64,000 bases of DNA, from assembly GCA_025356075.1 (NCBI GenBank), contig JANXUT010000068.1, positions 248,001-312,000 of the forward strand, given 5' to 3'. Source of the DNA: Pseudomonadota bacterium. GTDB lineage: Bacteria; Pseudomonadota; Gammaproteobacteria; Steroidobacterales; Steroidobacteraceae. Under the pieces are notes generated by a model. That model saw only the letters and a list, made by a program, of their open reading frames with translations. It was not told the origin of the DNA and did no database searches. Below, piece after piece: positions 1 to 8,686 of the stretch. The position numbers and the translations under genes are program-made. Within the stretch, counting starts at the first letter, position 1, and each line of letters opens with the position of its first letter.

Positions 1-90
1 TGCGACCGCAGAGGCCGCGGGCAGGTTCAGTGTCTTGCAGGCCGCGAACAGCGCGACCGCGACGATGGCAAGAACCGTGTTGAGTCGCAT
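1..90 (-). CDS. N-terminus of a predicted lipoprotein or secreted protein (partial)
   Basis: Only the first 30 codons lie in the window, and the gene runs off the left edge. The ATG follows a good Shine-Dalgarno (GGAGGT, 6 bases upstream). The peptide starts MRLNTVLAIVAVALFAAC, a short basic N-terminus, a hydrophobic core and a cysteine in a relaxed lipobox (FAAC), so export and lipidation are likely. No function can be given from this fragment. Confidence 0.6.
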   Translation of the reverse strand, partial: MRLNTVLAIVAVALFAACKTLNLPAASAVA

Positions 91-126
91 GGCGGACCTC
101 CGGAACGAATGGGCGGTTTGCAGAGA

Positions 127-639
127 CTAGTCGGTCGGCGGTGCCGGCGCCACCCGGGCCCGGTGCGCGGCGAGTTCACGCCTGAGGCGCCATACGAGGT
201 ACGCGGCAATGGCCACGTTCGCGATCAGCACGACCGCGCGGCTGATCGTCGTGTGCCTGGCGAGTTCGAAGATCTCGACCGGGATCAGCGAGCTCGTCGC
301 GACGATCGTGAGGACCTCGGCCCAGAGGAGCCCCAGCCAGAGCCCGACGCCCTCGACCAGGAAGAGGCCGGCGTACATGAACGTCGCGGCGGCGATGATC
401 TGCCGGCGCCTGAGCGTCATGCCGCTCAAGAATGTGATCGCATCCTGCACGAGGCGCTGCTCGTAGAGGTAGGGCAGGTCGTGCGCAAAGCGGGACAGGA
501 GCTTCGTGACGACCGGATGGTAGAAGTTGAGGAGGCCGAAGCCGGTCGCGATGACGAAAGCCGCCTTCACGAACTTGAACACCGCGATCGCCCGGAGGAC
601 GCCGAGGGAGCGCGGTGGCGGCAGAGTCTTGTCGGTCAC
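127..639 (-). CDS. DUF2127 family integral membrane protein
   Basis: A 170-residue protein with a GTG start. Hydrophobic stretches near residues 15-40, 80-100, 105-120 and 135-150 suggest four membrane segments, with a basic, proline-rich C-terminal tail. The pattern (F-K-x-x-K-A near the N-terminus, a YEQRL-type segment before the second hydrophobic block) fits the DUF2127 family of predicted membrane proteins, whose function is unknown. It lies between a lipoprotein gene and the RND efflux operon in the same orientation, but a GC-rich hairpin (708-735) separates it from the efflux genes, so it is probably transcribed on its own. Confidence 0.75.
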   Translation of the reverse strand: MTDKTLPPPRSLGVLRAIAVFKFVKAAFVIATGFGLLNFYHPVVTKLLSRFAHDLPYLYEQRLVQDAITFLSGMTLRRRQIIAAATFMYAGLFLVEGVGLWLGLLWAEVLTIVATSSLIPVEIFELARHTTISRAVVLIANVAIAAYLVWRLRRELAAHRARVAPAPPTD

Positions 640-707
640 GGCGCAGAGGACCCGGTCGGAAGGGGCGGGCGCGCAGTCTGCCGAGGGATGCCCTCCGCTG
701 GCAAGCG

Positions 708-735
708 GCAGCCCCGCGGCGCGGCGCGGGGCTGC
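708..735 (-). terminator. GC-rich hairpin after the RND efflux operon
   Basis: A perfect 10-bp inverted repeat (GCAGCCCCGC / GCGGGGCTGC) with an 8-base loop lies just after the stop of the RND permease on the minus strand. There is no T-run after it, so it may stabilise the mRNA end or work with Rho rather than be a classic intrinsic terminator. Confidence 0.4.
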
Positions 736-747
736 GCCGCCGGGCCC

Positions 748-3700
748 TCAGGCGTGCGCGAGCAGCCCGGAGCCCGCCGCCGCGGCCTGGCGCGCCTCGA
801 TGGTCGGTGGCAGCAGCTTGTACATGACCGGCGTCACGAGGCGCGCGAGCAGCGTCGAGGAGATGAGCCCCCCGATGATGACGACCGCGAGCGGCGAGTA
901 GAGCCCGGAGCCCTGCAGCGCGAGCGGCAGGAGGCCGCCGATCGCGGTGGCGGAGGTCAAGAGGATCGGCAGGAAGCGGATTTCGCCCGCCTTCTCGATC
1001 GCCTCGTCGAGGCTCATCCCGTCCTGGCGCAGCTGGTTGGTGAAATCGACCAGCAGGATCGAGTTTTTGATCTCGATGCCGACGAGCGCGATCATGCCGA
1101 TGATCGAGGTGAACGAGAGCGTGTAGCCGGTCAAGAGGAGCGCGAGGAGCCCGCCCGTGACGCCAAGCGGAATGACGCCCGCGACGATCAGCGTCGAGCG
1201 GAAGCTGCCGAACTCGAGCACAAGCACGGCGAGGATCCCGAACACCGCGACCATGACGGCAGGCAATAGGCCGCCGAAGCTCTCCTGCTGTGCCTCCGCC
1301 TCGCCCGCGACGACGAAGCGGTAGCCGGGCGGGAACTCAATGTGCTTGACCGCGCGCACGACCGCGGCCGTCACGCGTGCCGTGTTGAAGCCGCTCGCGG
1401 TCTGTGCCGAGACCGTCACCTGGCGCTCGCGGTTGTAGCGATTGATCGCGTTCGGCGCCGCCTCGAAGCGCGGCGTCGCGATCTGCCGGAGCGGTACCTG
1501 CCGGCCGCTCGCGGAGCTCACCTCGATCGCATCGAGTGCCTCGATCGACGGCCGCTCCTTCATGGGTAGCCTGAGGGTGATGTCGTACTCATCGCCATTG
1601 GCCGCGCGGAACTGGCCGGCGGAGAGCCCCGCGACCGCGAGCCGCACCGTGCGGTTCGCCTCGAGGGCGCTGACGCCCAGCATGCCGGCCTTCTGCGTAT
1701 CGATGCCGAGATTGAGGTCGGTGCGCAGCAGCCTGACCGGGTTCTCGATGTCGCGCGTCCCGGGGGTGTCCTTGAGCACCTGTTCGACCTGGGCGGCAAG
1801 GGTTCGCAGTCCATCGATCTCGGGTCCCACGATCCGGATCGCGACCGGCGCGTCGATCGGCGGGCCCTGCTCGAACTGCTTGAGCGCAATGCGCGCCGCC
1901 GGGTAGTCGCCGAAGCGACCGCGCAGCACATCGAACAGCTTAGGCGTCGATCGCGCGTCGAAATCCTTGAGCTCGACGAACACCTCGCCGACGTTCGCGG
2001 CACGCCCTTGCGCGAACACGTTGTAGTAGACCTGCGGCGTGCCGTGGCCGAGGTGCGTGTACCAGCGCTTGATCTCGGTGTGGCGGGCGAGTTCTCCCTC
2101 GACGAACTTGAGCGCGCGATCGGTCTCGACGACGCTCGCACCGTCGGGTGCATCCACCCGCACCATGAACTGCGGCACGTCGGCGGACGGAAAGAGGCTG
2201 AAACCGATCAGCGGCACGGTCGCAACGGCGGCGGCGAAGAGCGCCAGTGCGCCGAGGAGCGAGCGGCGCGGCGATGCGAGCGCCCACTTGAGCGCCGGCC
2301 CATAGACGCGGTGGATCGTCTCCATCACGCGCGCGAGCACGACGTCGGCGAAGTCATCGAACCGCTCGATGTAGCCGTGCAGCGCCGCGCGGACGCGGCC
2401 GCGCGCAACCGGTGCCGCGGCCGCGCCCGACGTTTCGCGCAGCATGCGGCTCGCGAGGAACGGAATCACCGTCAGCGCCACGAACAGCGATGCGAGCACG
2501 GTGTAGAGGATCGCCGCCGGCAGCGAGCGGATGAACTCGCCGGCGCCCTCCGGCAGGAACAGCAGCGGCACGAACGCCAGCACCAGCGTCGCCGTGCAGC
2601 CGAGCACGGCGAGGTAGATCTGGTCGGTCGCCTTGATCGCCGCCTCGACCCGCGTGTAGCCGCTGCGCACATAGCGCGAGATGTTCTCGACGACGACGAT
2701 CGAGTCATCGACCAGCAGTCCGAGCGCCAGCACGAAGCCGGCGATCGAGAGCTGGTTGAGCCCGAAGCCGGTTGCGTAGAGGAGCGCGAGCCCGATCGCG
2801 AGCGACAGTGGCACCGATATCATCACCACGCCCGCGGCGCGAAGGCCAAGCGGCAGCAGCGTCAGGAGCACGAGGCCGACCGCGAGCGCGAAGTCACCGC
2901 CCAGCCGGTCGAGCCGGTTGGCGACGTTTTGCGACTGGTCGAAACCACGCTCGAGGTGGATGTCGGGCGGCAGCGCGCGCTCGAACTCCGCGAGCTTCGC
3001 GTACATGCCGTCGCGGACCTTGAAGATGTTGGTGTTGTCTTTCTGGTTGGCGGTCACGAACACGGCGCGCTTGCCGCTGAAGCGCCCCGTGTAGGCCGCC
3101 TCCTCGGTGTCCCACGCCACGCTCGCGACATCGCTCAGCTTGACGAGCCGCCCGCCGGCCGAGCCGACGACGGTATCGGCGATCTCCTCGAGCGACTTGT
3201 AGCTCCCGGAGGTCCGGAGGTTGTAGCGCCTGAGTCCCACCTCCACAGCGCCGCCCGGGACGTTGACGTTCTGCCCCTGGATCGCCTGCGTGACCTGCCC
3301 GAGCGTCACGGCCGCCTGCGCGAGGCGCTCGAGGTCGACCGCGACTCGCACCTCAGGCGTCGGGAATGCCCAGGTCTCCGCGGTGCGCACGCCGGGCACG
3401 GTCTCGAACAGGTCCTTCAGGTGCTCGGCCTGCTCCTTCAGCGTCCGGTAGCTCGCCGTGTCGCTGACGAGCGCCATCTGCACGATGTTGACGAGGCCGG
3501 GGTTGTTCTTGCGGATGTCGATCTGGGCGATGTCGGCAGGCAGCGTCGTGCGGATGCGGTTGAACTCGCGGATGACCTCGTCCTGCTTCTTCTCAGGATC
3601 CGAGCCGTAGTAGAACTCGACGTGCACGACCGCGATGCCATCGTGCGCGCTCGAGACGATCTTCTTGATGTTGTCGAGCGTATTGACCGCATCCTCGATG

Positions 3701-3897
3701 GGCTTTACGACGAGTCGCTCCATGTCGGCAGGATCCGCGCCCGGCCAGACCAGCGTGATGGTCGTCGCCGGGAACGGGAAGGTCGGGTCCTCCGAGCGCG
3801 CGATGTTCGAGAAGCTCGCGAAGCCGAGCGCGATAAGGAGGCCAAAGACCACCAGCGTGAACTGCCAGCGCCGGACCGCGAATGCCCAGATGCTCAT
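748..3897 (-). CDS. RND-family efflux pump, inner-membrane permease
   Basis: This 1049-residue proton-driven antiporter of the AcrB/HAE-type RND superfamily is the usual length for the family. It starts MSIWAFAVRRWQFTL, running straight into TM1; an upstream in-frame start would add 28 Arg/Pro-rich residues and is rejected. It has two repeats, each one TM, a large periplasmic loop and more TMs. The paired acidic proton-relay residues are seen in GLLVDDSIVVVENI at about residue 400. It sits 7 bases after the adaptor gene, last in a tetR-tolC-adaptor-permease operon, so it should form a tripartite pump with those products. The substrate cannot be read from the sequence; multidrug export is the likeliest role. 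Confidence 0.93.
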   Translation of the reverse strand: MSIWAFAVRRWQFTLVVFGLLIALGFASFSNIARSEDPTFPFPATTITLVWPGADPADMERLVVKPIEDAVNTLDNIKKIVSSAHDGIAVVHVEFYYGSDPEKKQDEVIREFNRIRTTLPADIAQIDIRKNNPGLVNIVQMALVSDTASYRTLKEQAEHLKDLFETVPGVRTAETWAFPTPEVRVAVDLERLAQAAVTLGQVTQAIQGQNVNVPGGAVEVGLRRYNLRTSGSYKSLEEIADTVVGSAGGRLVKLSDVASVAWDTEEAAYTGRFSGKRAVFVTANQKDNTNIFKVRDGMYAKLAEFERALPPDIHLERGFDQSQNVANRLDRLGGDFALAVGLVLLTLLPLGLRAAGVVMISVPLSLAIGLALLYATGFGLNQLSIAGFVLALGLLVDDSIVVVENISRYVRSGYTRVEAAIKATDQIYLAVLGCTATLVLAFVPLLFLPEGAGEFIRSLPAAILYTVLASLFVALTVIPFLASRMLRETSGAAAAPVARGRVRAALHGYIERFDDFADVVLARVMETIHRVYGPALKWALASPRRSLLGALALFAAAVATVPLIGFSLFPSADVPQFMVRVDAPDGASVVETDRALKFVEGELARHTEIKRWYTHLGHGTPQVYYNVFAQGRAANVGEVFVELKDFDARSTPKLFDVLRGRFGDYPAARIALKQFEQGPPIDAPVAIRIVGPEIDGLRTLAAQVEQVLKDTPGTRDIENPVRLLRTDLNLGIDTQKAGMLGVSALEANRTVRLAVAGLSAGQFRAANGDEYDITLRLPMKERPSIEALDAIEVSSASGRQVPLRQIATPRFEAAPNAINRYNRERQVTVSAQTASGFNTARVTAAVVRAVKHIEFPPGYRFVVAGEAEAQQESFGGLLPAVMVAVFGILAVLVLEFGSFRSTLIVAGVIPLGVTGGLLALLLTGYTLSFTSIIGMIALVGIEIKNSILLVDFTNQLRQDGMSLDEAIEKAGEIRFLPILLTSATAIGGLLPLALQGSGLYSPLAVVIIGGLISSTLLARLVTPVMYKLLPPTIEARQAAAAGSGLLAHA

Positions 3898-3904
3898 GGC
3901 CGGC

Positions 3905-4993
3905 CTAGCCCGCGTGCGCCGGCGTCGCCGGTTCGGTGGCGACGAGGCGCACGGCCTCGCCGTTCGCGAGGTAGGCGGCACCGTCGATGACGACCTCGGC
4001 GCCCGCCGCGAGGCCGTCCAGCACCTCGACGTCCCGGTCGTGCAGTCGCCCGAGGCGGATCGTGACGCGGTGCACGATGCTGCGGGCGGGATCGAACACG
4101 AATACGCTCGCCTCGTTGCCGTTCGCCTCGATGAGTGCGCTGACCGGCACGACGCGACCGACGGCGCCCGCGCGCGGACGCAAGCTCACCCGTGCGACGA
4201 GGCCCTGCACGAACCGCGCGGCGCCCGGCTCCACCTGCACCTCGACCGTGAACGTGCCGGTCGCCGGATCGGCGCTCGAGGCGAGATTGCTGATGCGGCC
4301 CTCGAAGCTCTGCCCGGGGAAGGCATCAAAATCGAGCCGCGCGCTGTCACCCAACTGGAAGCGGACGCGATCGCGGTCGGCAAGGCCGAGGCGGACGACC
4401 CAGCCGCGGCTGCCACCGCCGACGACGAGCACGGGCTGGCCCGCCTGCACGAGTTCATTCGGCTGGGCGAGCTTCCTGAGCACCACGCCGTCGGCGGGCG
4501 CGACGATGCGCGCGTAGGAGGAGTTGAACTCGGTGGCGCGCAGCGACGCACTCGCCAGCTGGTAGGCCGTGGTCAGGTCCTGGACCTGCTCCTCGGTTGC
4601 GACGCCGTCGGCGTAGAGCGCCTTGCCGCGATTGAGGTCGCGCTCGGCCTTGCTCGCCGTCTGCCGCGCCTGCTCGACGCCGGATGCGACTTCGGTCTGC
4701 CTCAAGTAGGCAAGCACCTGGCCGGCCTTCACCGCGGCGCCTTCCTCGACATGGATCGCCTCGATGACGCCGCCCAGCTTGAAGGCAAGCCGTGCCTCGT
4801 CCTTGGGGCCCAGGAGGCCGACGGCGCGGACCGCATCGTTGAGCGGCGCGGTGGTTACCGTTGCGACCCGCACCGGGCGCAGCGTATTCGCCGATTCCTG
4901 CGGTGCGTTCGCGCGGTGGCCGCAGGCGGCGAGCGTAGCGGCGCCGAGCACGAGGATGGCGAGCGCGACGAGGGCGAGTTGGCGGGACTTCAT
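3905..4993 (-). CDS. RND efflux pump periplasmic adaptor subunit (HlyD/AcrA family)
   Basis: This 362-residue membrane-fusion protein joins the RND permease to the TolC-like channel. The N-terminus has a basic start, a hydrophobic core and a lipobox (LAAC) that predicts a periplasmic lipoprotein anchored in the inner membrane. A biotinyl-lipoyl-like region (GGVIEAIHVEEGAAVKAGQVLA) is followed by a coiled-coil hairpin with Ala/Glu/Arg-rich heptads, the second lipoyl half (RIVAPADGVVLRKLAQPNE) and beta-barrel domains. Its ATG overlaps the stop of the tolC-like gene by four bases (ATGA), which implies translational coupling. Confidence 0.92.
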   Translation of the reverse strand: MKSRQLALVALAILVLGAATLAACGHRANAPQESANTLRPVRVATVTTAPLNDAVRAVGLLGPKDEARLAFKLGGVIEAIHVEEGAAVKAGQVLAYLRQTEVASGVEQARQTASKAERDLNRGKALYADGVATEEQVQDLTTAYQLASASLRATEFNSSYARIVAPADGVVLRKLAQPNELVQAGQPVLVVGGGSRGWVVRLGLADRDRVRFQLGDSARLDFDAFPGQSFEGRISNLASSADPATGTFTVEVQVEPGAARFVQGLVARVSLRPRAGAVGRVVPVSALIEANGNEASVFVFDPARSIVHRVTIRLGRLHDRDVEVLDGLAAGAEVVIDGAAYLANGEAVRLVATEPATPAHAG

Positions 4994-6486
4994 GGCAGCG
5001 TGTCCGGGACGAGGGGGTGGTGGCCCGAACCGACCGCGTACTCGAGGTCGGCGAGGCTACCGAGCGCGCCGAAGCGCGTGACGTTCAAGTTGAGTTCGGC
5101 GTCCGTGAGGAGGCGCCGCGCATCGACGTACTCGGCCTGGTTGATCTGGCCGAGATCGCGCTTGCGTGCCGCGATCCTAAAGGCACCCGCCGCCGCATCG
5201 ACGCGCTTCGCGGCCGTGCCGAGCGAGGCCTCGGCGACCTCGAAATTCTGGAGCGACTGCTGCACCTCGAGCCGGATTTGCTGCTCGGCGAGTGCCTTGC
5301 CGTCTTCGGCCGCGCGGCGCCGCTCGTGCGCGCCGGCGACCCCGGCGCGATCGGCGCCGCCCGAGAAGAGGTTGAACTTGAGGACGACGGAGGCGAGCAC
5401 GTAGCGGTCCTCGCTCGTGAGGCCGTAGCCCTCGCCCTGGGTGCCCGCATCGACGCTGAGTGCGAGCTGCGGACGGTACGCGGCACGCGCGAGATACTCG
5501 CCGGCCTTCGCCGCGGCGGTCGCGGAGGCGAGCGCCTTGAGCTCGGGTCGGCGGTCGACGGCGGATGCGGCGAGCGCCTCCAGACCGAATCCGCCCGCGC
5601 CGATCCGGATCGCGAGCGCGGTCTTGAGCTCGCGCACGTCCGCATCGCCGACCTCGGCGAGCGGCAGTGGCGTGTCGAACGCCGCGTTCCTGAGCAGGTT
5701 CACGTAGCTCGCGGCAAAGCGCTCGGCGTTCCCGGCCGCGAGCATCGACTGCTCGACCTCGAGTACGTCGGCCTCGGCCCGGAACACGAGGTCGCGCGTG
5801 ATCTTGCCGTTCTTGAAGAGGCTCTCGTTGACGCGCTCGTTCTCGCGCGCGAGCTCGAGCGTCGCGCCGAGGACGCCGATCCGGGCGCGTGCCTCGAGCC
5901 AGTGGTAATAGGCGAGGCGCATGTCGCGCTCGATCCGGCCATCGAGGGCGCTCTTGTTCGCGTTGGCGGCATCGTAGTCGGCCGCGGCGGCCGCGCGCGA
6001 TGGACCCAGGCGCGCATCGTAGAGCGGCTGCGTCAGGGAGAGCTTCGTGTCCTGCTCGCGGCTCCTCAGGAAATTGATCTGCTGGTTCGCGACCGGCGGG
6101 AAGCGCGAGGTCCCGGTCAGCTGGTTCAGTGTCGCGTAGACCGGGTTCATCAGGTCGCCGATCGGGATGTCGATGACGCGCCCGCCGTGGGCGGCGGAGT
6201 AGCGGGCATCGAAGTCGAGCGCGGGCAGGTAGCGCGCGCGGGCGGCATCGAGCGCCGCGAGCCGCTCGCCGGCCGAGGCGCGGGCCGAGTCGATTTCAAG
6301 GTTGGCGCGAAGCGCGTCGGCGACGAGCGCGTCGGTGACGGCGCCGATCGCGCCGTGTGCGGTGTCGGCCTCGCCGGATGCTGCCGCGCGGGCGGCCGGA
6401 ATCGCGAAGAGGAGCGCGAGCATGGCTGCGAGCGAGGCGAGTGCTGCCAGCCGCCGGGTGTAGTCAACTGTTGATACGCTAGACAT
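4990..6486 (-). CDS. TolC-family outer-membrane efflux protein
   Basis: This 498-residue protein has a signal peptide (hydrophobic core MLALLFAIPAARAAA, cleavage near residue 36). The rest is long alpha-helical hairpins rich in Ala, Leu, Glu and Arg in the two-repeat OEP layout, with ARARYLPALDFDARYSA in the first repeat and RAAYRPQLALSVDAG in the second. It would form the trimeric outer-membrane duct of the pump encoded downstream. It starts 25 bases after the tetR stop and overlaps the adaptor gene by 4 bases. A GTGTCA half-site like that in the tetR operator overlaps its start region (6487-6492), so a second weak regulator contact is possible. Confidence 0.9.
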   Translation of the reverse strand: MSSVSTVDYTRRLAALASLAAMLALLFAIPAARAAASGEADTAHGAIGAVTDALVADALRANLEIDSARASAGERLAALDAARARYLPALDFDARYSAAHGGRVIDIPIGDLMNPVYATLNQLTGTSRFPPVANQQINFLRSREQDTKLSLTQPLYDARLGPSRAAAAADYDAANANKSALDGRIERDMRLAYYHWLEARARIGVLGATLELARENERVNESLFKNGKITRDLVFRAEADVLEVEQSMLAAGNAERFAASYVNLLRNAAFDTPLPLAEVGDADVRELKTALAIRIGAGGFGLEALAASAVDRRPELKALASATAAAKAGEYLARAAYRPQLALSVDAGTQGEGYGLTSEDRYVLASVVLKFNLFSGGADRAGVAGAHERRRAAEDGKALAEQQIRLEVQQSLQNFEVAEASLGTAAKRVDAAAGAFRIAARKRDLGQINQAEYVDARRLLTDAELNLNVTRFGALGSLADLEYAVGSGHHPLVPDTLP

Positions 6487-6511
6487 GTGTCAGTTTCTGG
6501 TCAAAAAAAGG

Positions 6512-7159
6512 TCAGGCGGGCCGGCGCGGGACAGCCATATCGTGGACGAGGCCGAAGGCGAATTCACCGAAGTCCGCGGGCGCGATGCCTAGGTGCGCGA
6601 GGTCCGCTCCCTTGGCCATCGCGAGTTGGATGATCCCGTGCGTGAACGCCCACATCGACACCGCGACCAGCATCGGCGGGCCGATGTCGGCCCTGACACT
6701 GCCATCGGCGATGCCCTTGGCGATCGCCTCGACGACGACGGCGATGGCCTGATCCCCGGCGTCCCGGCACGCGCCTTCGTTCGAGCCAGGCTCCGTCGCG
6801 ACCGAGTGCGCCTGGAAGCGCGCGCAGGCATCGAAATAGTGCGGAAATTCGTGGGCGTACGCCATGTACGCGCGACCGATCGCGTGGATCTGATCGATGC
6901 CGCGGACGTGCCGGCGCGCAGCCTCCGTGAAGCGCTCGCGCAGCACCTGCATCGCCCGCTGGCTGATTGCGAACAGGAGTTCTTCCTTGTCGCGGAAATA
7001 CACGTAGACGAGTGCACGCGAGAGGCGCGCGCTCTTGGCGACCTGGTCCATCGTCACCGCATCCCAGCCCTTGTCGGCGTAAAGGCGCTCGGCCGCCTCG
7101 ACGATCTCCGCGCGGCGGCGCTCCTTTTCCTCGATCCGGCGTTCGGCGATATACGACAT
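6512..7159 (-). CDS. TetR/AcrR-family transcriptional regulator of the efflux operon
   Basis: A 215-residue repressor. The N-terminal helix-turn-helix is clear at residues 17-62 (EIVEAAERLYADKGWDAVTM, then DQVAKSARLSRALVYVYF, a typical TetR recognition helix ending in YxYF). The C-terminal two thirds is a helical ligand-binding and dimerisation domain of no assignable specificity. It is the first gene of the tolC-adaptor-permease operon. A palindromic operator lies in its own promoter (7179-7195), so it most likely represses itself and the whole pump, and is relieved by a pump substrate. Confidence 0.9.
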   Translation of the reverse strand: MSYIAERRIEEKERRRAEIVEAAERLYADKGWDAVTMDQVAKSARLSRALVYVYFRDKEELLFAISQRAMQVLRERFTEAARRHVRGIDQIHAIGRAYMAYAHEFPHYFDACARFQAHSVATEPGSNEGACRDAGDQAIAVVVEAIAKGIADGSVRADIGPPMLVAVSMWAFTHGIIQLAMAKGADLAHLGIAPADFGEFAFGLVHDMAVPRRPA

Positions 7160-7165
7160 GGCTGT

Positions 7166-7195
7166 ACTCTAACGAGTCATTGACACAGTGTCAAT
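7166..7195 (-). promoter_or_regulatory. tetR-efflux promoter with embedded palindromic operator
   Basis: Positions 7179-7195 read ATTGACACAGTGTCAAT, a perfect 8-bp inverted repeat around one base. On the minus strand it supplies a consensus -35 TTGACA (7194-7189), followed by a 17-base spacer and a -10 TAGAGT (7171-7166). A repressor bound here would block RNA polymerase directly. The -10 ends only six bases before the tetR ATG (7159), so the transcript would start at or next to the start codon and be leaderless or nearly so. Confidence 0.75.
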
Positions 7196-7232
7196 AACTA
7201 CATGACAGTCTATTTCTATCCGACATAATCCG

Positions 7233-8189
7233 TCAGACGACCCGCCCGCGTCGGCCACCCTTGGCGAAGTCGGCGATGTTCGCGGCGACCTCGGCGAGGG
7301 CGCGCTGGCGCGACTCGCGCGCGGCCCAGGCGGTGTGCGGCGTGACGATGAGGTTCGCAAGGTCCGCCGCGAGGAGCGGGTTGCCGTGCACGGGAGGCTC
7401 CTCCGTCAGCACGTCGATCGCGGCGCCGCCGATGGTGCCGGCGCGAAGCGCCGCGGCGAGCGCGCCGGCATCGACGAGCGCCCCCCGCGCGGTGTTGATG
7501 AGGACGGCATCCCGCTTCATCCGCGCGAGCTCGGCGGTGCCGATGAGGTTGCGGGTCGCCGGCGTGATCGGGCAGTGCAGCGTCAGCACGTCCACGATCG
7601 GCAGCAGGTCCGCGAGCTCGAGGCGCGCGGGGTCGCGCGGCGCGCCCGGGCGGTTCGCGACCAGCACCTGCATGCCGAAGGCGGCGGCAACGCGCGCGAC
7701 CGCTTGCCCGAGCGTGCCGAATCCGACGATGCCGATCGAGCGTCCGGCGAGCTCACGGATGGGGAAGTTGAGCATCGTGAACTGCTCGGCGTTCTCCCAC
7801 GCGCCCGCCTTGAGCGCCCGATCGTATTCGCGGACGCGATGGGTGAGGGCGAGCAACGTCGCGAAGACGTGCTGCACGACCGAGGCGGTGCAGTACTCGC
7901 GGATGTTGCACACGGCAATGCCGCGCGCCCGCGCCGCCTCGAGGTCGACGTTGTTGGTGCCGGTCGCCGTGAGCGCAATCAGCTCGAGCTCAGGAGTCGC
8001 CGCCAGCAGCGCCGCCGTGAACTCGACCTTGTTGGCAATCACGACCGCGCGGCCGGCGAGTCGCGCGCGAAGGTCCACATCGTCGGTCGCCTCGTGGATC
8101 ACGAGATCCGGCATGACCGCGCGCAGCACCGCCGGGTCGAGGTCGCCCGAATAGCTGACGCTGCCGAAGTCGAGGACGACCCCGCGCAT
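7233..8189 (-). CDS. D-2-hydroxyacid dehydrogenase (glycerate/hydroxypyruvate reductase type)
   Basis: This 318-residue NAD(P)-dependent enzyme interconverts a 2-hydroxy acid and a 2-keto acid. It has the Rossmann motif (IGIVGFGTLGQAVAR) and the catalytic triad of the family: Arg in INTARGALVD, Glu in DVLTEEPP and His in TPHTAWA. The AWAARESRQR segment after the His resembles glycerate dehydrogenases (HprA) rather than D-lactate or phosphoglycerate dehydrogenases, but the substrate is inferred. The ATG overlaps the yajQ stop by one base (TGATG), which suggests co-transcription. Confidence 0.88.
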   Translation of the reverse strand: MRGVVLDFGSVSYSGDLDPAVLRAVMPDLVIHEATDDVDLRARLAGRAVVIANKVEFTAALLAATPELELIALTATGTNNVDLEAARARGIAVCNIREYCTASVVQHVFATLLALTHRVREYDRALKAGAWENAEQFTMLNFPIRELAGRSIGIVGFGTLGQAVARVAAAFGMQVLVANRPGAPRDPARLELADLLPIVDVLTLHCPITPATRNLIGTAELARMKRDAVLINTARGALVDAGALAAALRAGTIGGAAIDVLTEEPPVHGNPLLAADLANLIVTPHTAWAARESRQRALAEVAANIADFAKGGRRGRVV

Positions 8190-8677
8190 CAATCGCGGAA
8201 GTTGTTGAACTGAAGCGCGACCTCGACCTCGAGCTTTTGCTGGCGCAGCAGCGCCATCGCAAGCTGCAGCTCGTCGCGGCTCTTGCCGGTCACGCGGACC
8301 TTGGTGCCCTGGATCGCGGCCTGCACCTTGAGCTTGGAGTCCTTGATGGCCCGCTGGATCTTGCGGGCGCCGTCGGCGTCGATGCCCTCGCGCAGGATCA
8401 CCTTCTGGCGCGCCCGCGCGAGGTTGACCTCCGGGTCCTTGATTTCGAGGCAGACGAGGTCGATGCCGCGCTTGGTGAGCTTCAGCTTCACGATGTCGAG
8501 CATCTGCTTGAGCTGGAAATCCGCCGGCGCCTCGAGGTCGAGCTCGTTCTTGTTGAGCGTGAACTTCGCGTCCGTGCCCTTGAAGTCGAAGCGGCTCTCG
8601 AGCTCGCGGATCGCCTGGTCGACCGCATTCGTGAGCTCGTGATAGTCGAGTTCAGAGACCACGTCGAACGAAGGCAC
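8189..8677 (-). CDS. yajQ: YajQ family nucleotide-binding protein
   Basis: This 162-residue protein matches YajQ along its whole length: it starts MPSFDVVSELDYHELTNAVD, contains the KLTKRGID segment and ends QFNNFRD. YajQ homologues bind nucleotides, and some bind cyclic di-GMP and act with transcription factors, as shown in Xanthomonas and Pseudomonas. The start is GTG with an AGGAG Shine-Dalgarno. A diguanylate cyclase is encoded at 23464-24648, so c-di-GMP signalling is present in the genome. Confidence 0.95.
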   Translation of the reverse strand: MPSFDVVSELDYHELTNAVDQAIRELESRFDFKGTDAKFTLNKNELDLEAPADFQLKQMLDIVKLKLTKRGIDLVCLEIKDPEVNLARARQKVILREGIDADGARKIQRAIKDSKLKVQAAIQGTKVRVTGKSRDELQLAMALLRQQKLEVEVALQFNNFRD

Positions 8678-8686
8678 GGGATGCTC

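Noticed and set aside
109-3990. Long open frames on the plus strand opposite the DUF2127 and RND genes
   Set aside because: They are antisense readings of strongly coding minus-strand genes in GC-rich DNA; the products are Arg/Asp/Glu/His-rich with no domain.
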